A stretch of 29,401 bases of DNA from the IMG/VR virus record IMGVR_UViG_3300042311_000582, positions 1-29,401 of that record, one strand, 5' to 3'. The position numbers were made by a program, and so were the translations under genes. The notes beneath the pieces are model-generated. The model was not told the origin of the DNA. It did not search any database and was given only the letters and a program-made list of their open reading frames with translations. This document shows, one piece after another, positions 17,201 to 23,899 of this stretch. Source of the stretch: a virus. Each line of letters begins with the position of its first letter. Positions within the stretch are counted from its first letter, which is position 1.

Positions 17201-19353
17201 CTTTGACCCTTTAATTGTTTTTCAACAATAACATTCATAACAGAAGGGTGGTCAACAATAATTTTCCAAGAAAGTGTTCCTGTTCTACTTGTATCTTTAT
17301 ACGTATAAATTGGCTCAGGTCTACCTAAGAATGATTGTGAATTCCAATTTGCAGAACTTTGGTCTGAGAATTTTAAATCATAAGGTGGGAACCACATAAC
17401 TCTACCCCCATTAGGCCCTTTCTCACATGTAGGTAATTCATCATATGTAAATCCTGGTCTACTTGAAGTTCTCCAAGCTAAATTCTCAATGGAAAACATA
17501 TATTTTTTAGCGACTAATTTACCTTGGTTATTCATTTGAATATTTGTTGAACCAGGGTTTTTAAGTGGTGCAATGTTTAAGTTATATGTGTTATCAAATA
17601 CAGAATTACTAAAACGTCTACCCGAAGTAGTAATACCATCAGTTTTTTGTAAATCGGCGTAAGTGTAATAAGGAGTATCCTTAGTGAATACACGACAATA
17701 TTCAATTCCTTTTTCTGCCCCCGTAGTAAAATCAGTGTAAGATAATACTTGAGAACCTTTAGTTATTTCTTTATATCCATCATGGAATACCTTACTAACT
17801 TGGTTAATTGCATTACCAACATGTTTTAAACGAGAAATACCCGTAACATTATCCGCAGACTCAATTAATCTTTGAGTTTGGTCTAAAATTGAAGTCTCTT
17901 TGAATGTTATATTAGTTGACTCATCTCTTGTATAGTAACTACTAACTTGGTTAAACTCAGGGTCTAAACTACCTGTACCTCCACCAGGTGTTGCATTAAA
18001 ACCAGCATTACCTTTATATTTAGGTGAAGTCCATACAAATTGTCCGTCAATACCACCACCATCACTTAATGGTTTTGCCGCAAGACCAAATTTTAACACT
18101 TCATTATTACCTTCATATAATATTGCAAGTTCTGAAGGTCCATAAACAGGCACAGGGTCCTGTTGTCCAAAGACATTAACTGGTATTTGATTTGCTGGTG
18201 ATGTTATTGTTGATGGTTCCGCATTTCTACTGCCAACATAATAACCACCAACTAAAGTTCCATTATTAGGATTGATTAAATTAACAGCTAAATTAACCAA
18301 ACCTTGAGCAACGCCTAATAATCCACCATATTGATTTTTATAATCAGGTTGATATCTGTTATAATCAATATTACGAAATAAAACTGACCTTTGACCGTTA
18401 CCCGTATTGGCCAAAAATAATTCAGATGCACTTCTAGATGTGTTTAGAATTGGACCTAAAAACCCTCCCGTTAGTTGATTAATAACATTTAAAGCGTTTG
18501 ATGTTTGTTGTGATAAAAATCCTGGCTTGTGTTGTTGTGTGAAGTAATCACCAGGAATCATAGAAACAGGCCAATAAGCACTTGCTAATCTAGTTGCCAA
18601 ATCAAAAGCCGCAACAATAGGATTTTCAGGAACAGTAATTCTATAGTTTTTATAAATTAATGGTTCTTGTCCTGTGGCAATTAAGGCCGCCTCAAAAGGG
18701 TCACTTAAAGAATCTAAGTTAACTTGACCAACAGTATTTTGAAATATCTCAGCAGCAATTCTTTGTTGGAATAAGTAATTAAGTTGTTCCGCCCCAATTT
18801 TAGCAATATAAGAATCCTGAGATAATGAACCATCAGTTCCATTTGGGTTATCTGAAAATAATATACTATATGGTGTATAAGAAGACGGTACAAATGTTGG
18901 TGGATTCCAATAAGGTTGATAAATTTTATTATTGTTTTGGATATCCGTAATAACTACCATATCATTAAACCCACCAGAAGGTCCATATATGTTTTCAATA
19001 TATGCGGCGTCGATATAAAACTCATTAACTAAGTCTAATACTGTATCTGTTGGGCTGTACTCCCCTTGATTAGAGTTAACGGGCAATGGAGGTCCATTGT
19101 ATGTGATAGTCGTATTAAAACCACCATTAGGCCCGTATTCATTTAATGGATATAATATCGCAGCAAATGGGTCATTTGCAATTAAACCATCGGGTGAATC
19201 AATAACACTACTTACTGTTTGTTGTATTTCATAAGCAATAGGTCCTGAGGGTGGGGTATAAACACCAGGTACATCATATGGGTCCAAATTTGTGGCTAAT
19301 AACGCATTTCTAAATGAAGAACTGTTAACAAACGATAATGTACTATCAGGCAT
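14272..19353 (-). CDS. Large baseplate/tail protein with OmpA-like segment (1693 aa)
   Basis: A multidomain protein in the baseplate block. The N-terminal 600 residues are Asn/Pro/Gly-rich with no recognised family. At about 615-715 is a region with GGRVMWFPPYDLKFS and SRTGTLSWKIIVDHPS, which I associate with structural proteins of large phages. Residues about 885-955 look like an OmpA C-terminal-type domain: a TINLTLVGSAS strand, then NINLSKRRNDSVLQYLKIRG. Residues about 1165-1255 (LILRIGDFYNTKIIPKSVSF, then GIGIQPMIANVTMNF) resemble the tube-baseplate junction proteins of contractile tails. The C-terminal 400 residues are helical and lysine-rich. It is preceded by a TATTTATA element 15 bases from the ATG and ends 2 bases before the gp53-like gene. 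A tail structural role is firm; no exact T4 counterpart is assigned. Confidence 0.7.
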   Translation of the reverse strand: MPDSTLSFVNSSSFRNALLATNLDPYDVPGVYTPPSGPIAYEIQQTVSSVIDSPDGLIANDPFAAILYPLNEYGPNGGFNTTITYNGPPLPVNSNQGEYSPTDTVLDLVNEFYIDAAYIENIYGPSGGFNDMVVITDIQNNNKIYQPYWNPPTFVPSSYTPYSILFSDNPNGTDGSLSQDSYIAKIGAEQLNYLFQQRIAAEIFQNTVGQVNLDSLSDPFEAALIATGQEPLIYKNYRITVPENPIVAAFDLATRLASAYWPVSMIPGDYFTQQHKPGFLSQQTSNALNVINQLTGGFLGPILNTSRSASELFLANTGNGQRSVLFRNIDYNRYQPDYKNQYGGLLGVAQGLVNLAVNLINPNNGTLVGGYYVGSRNAEPSTITSPANQIPVNVFGQQDPVPVYGPSELAILYEGNNEVLKFGLAAKPLSDGGGIDGQFVWTSPKYKGNAGFNATPGGGTGSLDPEFNQVSSYYTRDESTNITFKETSILDQTQRLIESADNVTGISRLKHVGNAINQVSKVFHDGYKEITKGSQVLSYTDFTTGAEKGIEYCRVFTKDTPYYTYADLQKTDGITTSGRRFSNSVFDNTYNLNIAPLKNPGSTNIQMNNQGKLVAKKYMFSIENLAWRTSSRPGFTYDELPTCEKGPNGGRVMWFPPYDLKFSDQSSANWNSQSFLGRPEPIYTYKDTSRTGTLSWKIIVDHPSVMNVIVEKQLKGQSKEKLNSIIDSFFAGCVKYDIYQLGLKFNTIPTKDLYTYQEILNNPRITKEELQGVNQSIPKDNPGGVVSKEFKDPANNNNKADTPDNSGVEFENEFNELAFYFYNDIPDPNTNKIVSSVPYQVTYGSYTASSFISNYVDKANAVFAPNLSYCTTNSSYCDTNKKVKEFYDTVIIDNFNTIDNADNGFIKKAFNLLKEKNATINLTLVGSASAPASVPYNINLSKRRNDSVLQYLKIRGKEIGCDITPFIDSKKFILNESASGETETVVIPKSISGGAGASVNCTTDIKNGSGVVTSNSQIYSVDAMACRRVKIVSKVVIPPSESKNDNDPTTTQTSTPPKTIDITVKPKTPKPTVSIEKKLKEGIGKRILRQLLSECDYFQVIEENVPMLYDSIKEKIKYFNPAFHSMTPEGLNARLTFLNQCVRPGETIPTIGPDGKPKYNDAVNTSFGAPPVLILRIGDFYNTKIIPKSVSFTYEPLLYDMNPEGIGIQPMIANVTMNFDFIGGMGLAKPVEQLQNALSFNYYANTEIYDERSVWTEDTSALDKTLMESILQSQPVETVDNVDNQIQNDFGNTIGDIVNFNRVVGGETGEISYGVIMDKMLSETTSYFNSLYNQLESIVLQTNYGVLQLVNQYRDYRDGPLNVGTVSYPTEIYGKPLISKTSGNDKVNLFQELLDKCIVDIENGLNPIIAELDTNNYPDILPNEFSVIKTNMISYLKQVYLTLPNSTQKIVTDLTVKEQNYVQVIRKLIVVNDKTDGKKLENGTPLVYSISGTSKVSESTKQSDPLIGDTYDEFTTDCTKIYKALNDFLKVLNAKEIITNTYENTGDFKTADNSFFTDVYKKEFFMMVGRNFSDKNKLQEFKTFILTANISSNKKLTKKFDDVTDDLAKEYSKEIKKEEKIFSDFRKSSEYKTYIESPDDILYPAGKTRVFDYTTVPDPATEAAQKKLLTDLFTTVNLEPANTKIFTGKIKFD

Positions 19354-19368
19354 TTTCTATAATTTTAT

Positions 19369-19376
19369 TATAAATA
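19369..19376 (-). promoter_or_regulatory. Candidate promoter element TATTTATA before the 1693-aa baseplate gene
   Basis: Sense-strand TATTTATA lies 15 bases upstream of the ATG at 19353, inside the 39-base gap after the tape measure stop. It matches the recurrent motif of this window. Confidence 0.35.
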
Positions 19377-19392
19377 GACATTATGTTTATTT

Positions 19393-21333
19393 TTAGACTC
19401 TCATACTCGCCATTTCCATCAATTGTGTTTGATTAGATGTTGGGGCGGTTAATCCATTATTATATCGACCTTTAGTAACCGCAGTAACCATAGCTTCTTT
19501 AACTCCTGAATTTTCAAAGGCTAACATAAGTTGAGAAGTATCAATATTTGGAGGTGCGGTTATGTTTAAATTAATATTAACAGGCCCTGAATCGGTCATT
19601 CTTTGTGTTGGGGGTTCATTTCTATTATTAGAACCCATTAACGCCGATAAAACATCCTTACCTTTAGTGAACGACGCTAAAGTATCTTCAGGTAAAAATT
19701 CAACATTTTGACCAGGTAACTTTAACATATCTTTCGCAGTTGTTGTGGGTATATTTTCGGAAGTCATAAAAGCATTACCTAATTTTTTACTACCATTTTG
19801 TAACATTTCAAGAAAAATGTTTTGTTCTTTTGCCAAATTTGATGCCGCTGCGGCCCCCTTATCTAATGCCTGAGACCAAGCTCCGTCTACAAATTTGGCA
19901 CTAGTTGACATACTATCTTTAACCACATTAAAAGTATCACTTAAAGAACCTTCACCTTTAAATATCTTGTTAATTGAACCTAAAACTTCTTCTGCCCCTG
20001 AACCTAAACCACTTCTAATATTTCTACTACTTAATTTATCCCCAGATAAGGCTTCAGCTCCCGCATCGTATAATAGTTTTGGAGCTTCTAAGGCTTGATT
20101 AGCAATTTTACTACCAGCCAATGCTCGTCCTGTTCTATTGGCAATAGACTCTAACGACTTATCCATAGATTTTGAAATTGTTAGTTGGTCTTTGGCTAAC
20201 TCCTCCATACTTTTAGGTGTCGCCATATCTTTAAGAGCCTTCATTTGGTCGGGGTCTTTTTGCAATTTTTCAATTGCCTCATTAATACCTAACTCTTTCC
20301 CACCTAATTGAATTTTATATTCACCCCCTTCACCCATTTCAGCCATACTGGCAATCAAACCTTTTTGTTCTTCAGTAAATGCACCTTCAGGGAATTTAAT
20401 TTTCTGCATTTTGTCGGCAGCCTCAACACTACCTAACGCCATTTTGGTTAATTGTTCGTATGGAATATTTAACTCTTTAGAAAGTTCCCTTAATTGTCTT
20501 TTAGACCCTGGCATAATTTCAAATTGCCCCTTTTCATTTAACTGAACAAATTGTTCGGTCATTTTAGAAAGTTGATTTTGAAGCTCCGCAGGGTCATTTT
20601 GAGCCATATCCATTAATCTTAATGGGTCTAATAACTCAGAATTTGCCACACCTAATCTTTGCATTGCCGCAGCCATTTTAATAGCCCCTTCAGGGTCAAA
20701 TACCTCATCAGCAAATTTTAACGCAGTATTCATGTCAATTCTTAATAACGACGCTTGGGCCGCCATCTTAGCCAAACCTGTAACACCACCCTCAAAATTA
20801 AATTTATTTAATGCGGTCATATTTGCAACAACCTCTTTACTAACCGCCTGAGCGTTAACACCCGACTCTCTAGCAATATTAACAACTTTATTCATTTCAC
20901 CCGCCACTTGGTATACGGACATACCCGCATCTTTAAAATTAGTAACAAGGGTTTTTGCGGATTCGCCTGTAACTTCGGAAGTTGCATATAAATCTTTATA
21001 AGAACTTGATGTTAGTATTAAATTTCTCCCTAAGGCTTCGGCAACGTCTTTTTGGATACTGACAATATTATCAAAACTACCACCCATTCGTTCAACTTCA
21101 GAGGCTGCGTCAGCCATAGCCGCCTTTAAATTAACAATGTTTTCACGACCTTGCCCAAAAGATTTAACAATCGTTATTGCTTTATCGTCAATTTCTTGAA
21201 TTTGTTTCGCAATATCTCCAGCACGTAAATTAGTCGCCAAAGCGTCGGTAATTCTACCAACACTCTGTTCGAGGGCTCCTTGGACTTTACTTAAAAAGTC
21301 ACCACCAAGTTCGTTATCTTCAGGTCCTGCCAT
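19393..21333 (-). CDS. Tail tape measure protein (646 aa)
   Basis: A long, largely helical protein rich in Ala, Lys, Glu and Met, with few aromatic residues and few cysteines. It contains TMP-like helices such as SEVERMGGSFDNIVSIQKDV and AKMAAQASLLRIDMNTALKF. The C-terminal 80 residues switch to a Pro/Asn-rich region with a VNINLNITAPP strand. It is the gene directly after the gp26-like chaperone and its frameshift extension, the usual order chaperone then tape measure. If every residue adds about 0.15 nm, the tail would be near 100 nm, similar to T4; that is an estimate from family behaviour. T4 gp29 is the functional counterpart at about 590 residues. No lytic enzyme domain is evident. A TATTTATA element precedes it. 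Confidence 0.8.
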   Translation of the reverse strand: MAGPEDNELGGDFLSKVQGALEQSVGRITDALATNLRAGDIAKQIQEIDDKAITIVKSFGQGRENIVNLKAAMADAASEVERMGGSFDNIVSIQKDVAEALGRNLILTSSSYKDLYATSEVTGESAKTLVTNFKDAGMSVYQVAGEMNKVVNIARESGVNAQAVSKEVVANMTALNKFNFEGGVTGLAKMAAQASLLRIDMNTALKFADEVFDPEGAIKMAAAMQRLGVANSELLDPLRLMDMAQNDPAELQNQLSKMTEQFVQLNEKGQFEIMPGSKRQLRELSKELNIPYEQLTKMALGSVEAADKMQKIKFPEGAFTEEQKGLIASMAEMGEGGEYKIQLGGKELGINEAIEKLQKDPDQMKALKDMATPKSMEELAKDQLTISKSMDKSLESIANRTGRALAGSKIANQALEAPKLLYDAGAEALSGDKLSSRNIRSGLGSGAEEVLGSINKIFKGEGSLSDTFNVVKDSMSTSAKFVDGAWSQALDKGAAAASNLAKEQNIFLEMLQNGSKKLGNAFMTSENIPTTTAKDMLKLPGQNVEFLPEDTLASFTKGKDVLSALMGSNNRNEPPTQRMTDSGPVNINLNITAPPNIDTSQLMLAFENSGVKEAMVTAVTKGRYNNGLTAPTSNQTQLMEMASMRV

Positions 21334-21352
21334 AGTTTAAATATTATATATG

Positions 21353-21360
21353 TATAAATA
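21353..21360 (-). promoter_or_regulatory. Candidate promoter element TATTTATA before the tape measure gene
   Basis: Sense-strand TATTTATA lies 19 bases from the ATG at 21333 and just beyond the hairpin at 21358-21397, whose outer arm it overlaps by three bases. It matches the motif seen before other structural genes here. Confidence 0.35.
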
Positions 21361-21397
21361 CACCAAAAACAATTTTACTAACCGTTTTTAGGTGTAT
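21358..21397 (-). terminator. Hairpin over the end of the chaperone extension
   Basis: On the minus strand ATACACC, one bulged T, and AAAAAC (21384-21397) pair with GTTTTT and GGTGTAT (21358-21370): 13 base pairs around a loop that contains the TAG stop of the frameshift extension. The downstream T tract is weak (TTTATAC), so it may act as a poor terminator, an attenuator, or RNA that protects the 3' end. Confidence 0.4.
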
Positions 21398-21536
21398 TGT
21401 CCTCAATAATTCTATCGATTAGGTACTTTCGCATATAAGTTGGCATAATGTGAAATTCAGTATAAGATAATCTTATAAATCTCGCCAAAAAATAATACTC
21501 CTCAATTAAAAATTGTTTGTGATTAGAAGAAAGGCC
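21378..21536 (-). CDS. Candidate +1 frameshift extension of the tape-measure chaperone (52 codons)
   Basis: After the gp26-like frame stops at 21523, another frame stays open to a TAG at 21378-21380. It has neighbour-like codon use (AGA, TTA, ATA) and a clearly protein-like sequence, with an IEEYYFLARFIRLSYTEF helix and an IMPTYMRKYLIDRIIE helix. It has no ATG except at its 31st codon, and the frame extends back into the upstream gene. Shifting +1 (or -2) at GAG TTT TTT CGG (21535-21546) joins it to the chaperone: tRNA-Phe can slip from TTT to TTC while the rare CGG waits, giving a product of about 300 residues. The small helical extension just before the tape measure gene is the layout of lambda G/GT-type chaperones. 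An independent short gene or an assembly error is also possible. Confidence 0.6.
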   Translation of the reverse strand, partial: GLSSNHKQFLIEEYYFLARFIRLSYTEFHIMPTYMRKYLIDRIIEDNTPKNG

Positions 21537-22281
21537 GAAAAAACTCCACCCCAAAGGTAATCTCGAAAGATACCAAGTCTCCTGAAGGGGCTTTTACTGA
21601 TTTTACTAAATCTAATGAAGGTTGATTTTCTCTAATAAAATTACGGATATACTTAGAATCCATAATTGGCATTGAGTTAACGAAATTTGAAATTTGTTCC
21701 TTGGAATCATTCCCGTTAATTTCAATAATTTGTTTTGCTAGTCTCCAAGTAATGACTGGCGCCGTTCTTCCTACAGGATATTGGTCAGCCATTTTACTGA
21801 TTTCAGTTGTTTCAGCAAAACTTAATGGTTTTAATTTAACCGAAACTCCTGATTTTGGTAATGTTGTTGTAAAAACACCATTTTCGTCAGGTTGGTGTTG
21901 TGTTTTTTTAATGTTTAACTCATCCAATACTACTGTATGTGAAAAAGGTTTACTTGTTTTGGGGTCAGTTACTGATATTTTATATTCAGGTCCAAATGAA
22001 GTGTTACGTAAGAAAATAAGAATAGCCTCAATATCACCGTCCAATAATTCTTCAGGTCTTAAATCGTGTTCATAAATTTTACTACGTAATAAAGTCATAA
22101 TGATATTATCATTACTCATTTGTGTTGCCCCCATCAATGCGTTTTCGTCATTTGCGGTCAAGTAACCGACTTTAATTGATTTCTTTTTTGATTTATAAAA
22201 TACACCACCTGAAGGTAGTTGTACTATATCGTGAGGTAAGTTAAAACTCTCCGTTCCTGCGTCAATGATACTTTGGTCCAT
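21523..22281 (-). CDS. 26: gp26-like baseplate hub assembly / tape-measure chaperone protein (252 aa)
   Basis: The sequence fits the T4 gp26 family: PSGGVFYKSKKKSIKVGYLT at about 23-42, a TANDENAL segment, a LLDGDIEAILIFLRNTSFGP stretch near 79-98, then VVLDELNI and a LKPLSFAETTEI region. In T4, gp26 and neighbouring gp51 are needed for hub assembly; by position this family is a good candidate for the tape measure chaperone. It ends in FFRPFF with a TAA at 21523. The run of six T followed by CGG just before this stop is a potential +1 slip site leading into the extension at 21378-21536. That CGG is the only one among eight Arg codons of the gene; the others are AGA or CGT. The leader carries TATATTTTATTATAAAAG, a loose version of the window's promoter motif. 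Confidence 0.75.
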   Translation of the reverse strand: MDQSIIDAGTESFNLPHDIVQLPSGGVFYKSKKKSIKVGYLTANDENALMGATQMSNDNIIMTLLRSKIYEHDLRPEELLDGDIEAILIFLRNTSFGPEYKISVTDPKTSKPFSHTVVLDELNIKKTQHQPDENGVFTTTLPKSGVSVKLKPLSFAETTEISKMADQYPVGRTAPVITWRLAKQIIEINGNDSKEQISNFVNSMPIMDSKYIRNFIRENQPSLDLVKSVKAPSGDLVSFEITFGVEFFRPFF

Positions 22282-22337
22282 ATTGTTTGTCTTTTATAAT
22301 AAAATATACAGTAATTTCTTTTTTTTTAAATAGAAAC

Positions 22338-22369
22338 AAAAAAATCCACATACCTAAGCATGTGGATTT
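22338..22369 (-). terminator. Intrinsic terminator after the tail tube gene
   Basis: On the minus strand AAATCCACAT (22360-22369) pairs perfectly with ATGTGGATTT (22342-22351) around an 8-base loop, and the 3' arm continues into seven T. It begins 37 bases after the tube gene stop. This would let the abundant tube message end before the chaperone gene. Confidence 0.85.
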
Positions 22370-22406
22370 AAATATATTTTGACTGAAATATTTTAATAGT
22401 TAAAAA

Positions 22407-22895
22407 TCAATAAACTAATATACAACGGTCCATTCGCATTGTAGCTGTGATACTTGCTAAAGCGTCTGTATTATAAGCCAATGAGTCAAAGTTAACATCC
22501 GATAAGAATGTTCCCTCTAAAATCCATTTCTCAACAACAACACCAGTTGGGTCTAACATTTCTAAATCGACGTTCTTTTTGTATCCTGCGGCATAACCCA
22601 TACGACCTGTCACTGATTCAGCACATAGACGTACCCACTCCATAAGAGCTTGAGACGCAGACGGACCAATAGGGTCACGGAATTTAACGTTAAGAGTTCC
22701 CCAAGTAAAACGACCTGCAACATAGGTTGAAGTGTTTAAGAAGGGAATCTCAACAGGGTTTATAGTTATATGTGGTCTTGACGTAGATTCAACGAACCAT
22801 TCGTTAATACCCAATGTTGTTGGGAACCGAAGAATGAACCTGTTTTGTCTTTTTGGTTCATACGGTATCGGCATTTTCATCAATAAATCAGCCAT
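22407..22895 (-). CDS. 19: Tail tube protein (T4 gp19-like)
   Basis: A 162-residue protein with the conserved run of the T4-type tube subunit: RFILRFPTTLGINEWFVEST near the start, then VEIPFLNTSTYVAGRFTWGT, VKFRDPIGPSASQALMEWVR, ESVTGRMGYAAGYKK, LDPTGVVVEKW and a closing MRMDRCILVY. Length matches T4 gp19 (163 residues). The subunits stack in hexameric rings around the tape measure to form the inner tube. It lies downstream of the sheath gene, as in T4, but with a HAD-type enzyme gene between them. It has its own promoter-like TATTTATA 40 bases upstream and a strong terminator behind, as expected for a major structural protein. The A-rich leader has no Shine-Dalgarno in the Gram-negative sense. 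Confidence 0.93.
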   Translation of the reverse strand: MADLLMKMPIPYEPKRQNRFILRFPTTLGINEWFVESTSRPHITINPVEIPFLNTSTYVAGRFTWGTLNVKFRDPIGPSASQALMEWVRLCAESVTGRMGYAAGYKKNVDLEMLDPTGVVVEKWILEGTFLSDVNFDSLAYNTDALASITATMRMDRCILVY

Positions 22896-22935
22896 TTTCT
22901 TTCTTTTTTTGTTATTTTGTGTTTATTTTGTTTTC

Positions 22936-22943
22936 TATAAATA
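22936..22943 (-). promoter_or_regulatory. Candidate promoter element TATTTATA before the tail tube gene
   Basis: Sense-strand TATTTATA lies 40 bases before the ATG at 22895. The 125-base gap to the HAD gene (22896-23020) holds only this element and a purine-rich leader. Confidence 0.4.
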
Positions 22944-23020
22944 TCTCCAAATAAATTTTTTATCTTTACTTTCAAGATTTAAAAAATTATTCTTAGCATA
23001 TAAGTATCTAGTTTTATTTA

Positions 23021-23842
23021 TTAATATTCTTTTTTAATTCCTCCTGCAGTAGAATAAGTCTTAATTATATTATCTGGCTCATTTTCAAAATGACTTTTAA
23101 CTTTTTCCACATTTCTTAAATCATCATCTGAAAAACCAATTATAGGTAAAAAGTTATTAGTTATTTTATTCTTTAAATACGCTTTCTTCTTAATTTGTTC
23201 AGAAACTTCTTTAATATACTCAACAAATTCTTTTAAAGCTTTAATTTTTCCTTCTTCGGGATTTGTTGCCGAGCCTTCTCCATAACTCACAGGATAAAAT
23301 CTACAAAGGTCTAAATATTCACGTATAATTTCACGTTTATTTAAATCACCCTCATCGGCAATGTGTCGAAATTTTTCTAAGTTCTTAACTAACTCGTCTG
23401 AGTTAATTCCATTTTTATTTGAAACAATTAGGTTGTATACCGCCTCTTTAATTACCGAAGGGGTGTGACCTCTAGCGGTAACGATAGAAAAAATAGACCC
23501 GTTATTTAACGCCTCCACAAAATCAGGCCAAGCAGGACCTGGTTTTGCTAACATAGAGTCCACAATAAATTGTTTGTCTCCCGCAACACCAAAATATTTA
23601 AATGGTTCATCACTAAACCCTACAATAGAATGACCTTCATAGTCAAACGGTTCTTCACCTATATCTGTTCTATATTCCGCAAAATCCTCAGTTGACATAC
23701 CAACATCATTACCTTCCTCATCCTTTAAGATAATCTTAGTCGGCATTATCAGTATGTTGTCATCCCAGTCAAATGAATAGTATTTCATGTCAGGTGTTCC
23801 CTCTTCATCAATACCTTCTACTATTCTTTTTTTATTTATCAT
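23021..23842 (-). CDS. HAD-superfamily hydrolase between sheath and tube genes (273 aa)
   Basis: With the ATG at 23840-23842 as start, the HAD motifs are complete. Motif I is FDWDDN with nucleophile D25 and acid/base D27; motif II is SIVTARGH with T122; a motif III candidate is K199 in PEEGKIK; motif IV is GFSDDDLRN with D239-D241. The enzyme is therefore probably a Mg-dependent phosphatase or related phosphotransferase. A cap-like insertion of about 90 residues lies between motifs I and II. The substrate cannot be told; phage members of the fold include polynucleotide 3'-phosphatases and nucleotidases. No kinase P-loop is present, so it is not a T4 Pnk-type fusion. An in-frame TTG at 23861-23863 would add seven residues but lies in a hairpin and is less likely. 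Its place inside the tail operon is unusual. Confidence 0.8.
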   Translation of the reverse strand: MINKKRIVEGIDEEGTPDMKYYSFDWDDNILIMPTKIILKDEEGNDVGMSTEDFAEYRTDIGEEPFDYEGHSIVGFSDEPFKYFGVAGDKQFIVDSMLAKPGPAWPDFVEALNNGSIFSIVTARGHTPSVIKEAVYNLIVSNKNGINSDELVKNLEKFRHIADEGDLNKREIIREYLDLCRFYPVSYGEGSATNPEEGKIKALKEFVEYIKEVSEQIKKKAYLKNKITNNFLPIIGFSDDDLRNVEKVKSHFENEPDNIIKTYSTAGGIKKEY

Positions 23843-23857
23843 TTTCACTATTTGGCT

Positions 23858-23888
23858 AAACAAGCCGAGGTTTTATGTCGACTTGTTT
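23858..23888 (-). terminator. Possible hairpin after the tail sheath gene
   Basis: On the minus strand AAACAAG (23882-23888) pairs with CTTGTTT (23858-23864) around a 17-base loop, 11 bases after the sheath stop. No long T tract follows, so termination would be weak. It may serve as an attenuator or 3'-end stabiliser. Confidence 0.3.
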
Positions 23889-23899
23889 GTTATTTTATT

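Noticed and set aside
21523-21546. Reading the chaperone/extension break as a plain sequencing or assembly error
   Set aside because: A single-base error in the T6 run cannot be excluded, but the rare CGG, the slip geometry and the known biology of tape-measure chaperones make programmed shifting at least as likely, so it is kept as a finding with this caveat.
7187-22943. TATAAATA on the plus strand read as T4-type late promoters
   Set aside because: Read in that polarity they would transcribe the plus strand, antisense to every structural gene. I instead treat the sense-strand form TATTTATA as the candidate element.
23843-23863. TTG start adding seven residues to the HAD protein
   Set aside because: The codon falls in the hairpin at 23858-23888, while an ATG seven codons downstream gives the complete domain and matches the ATG starts used elsewhere in the window.
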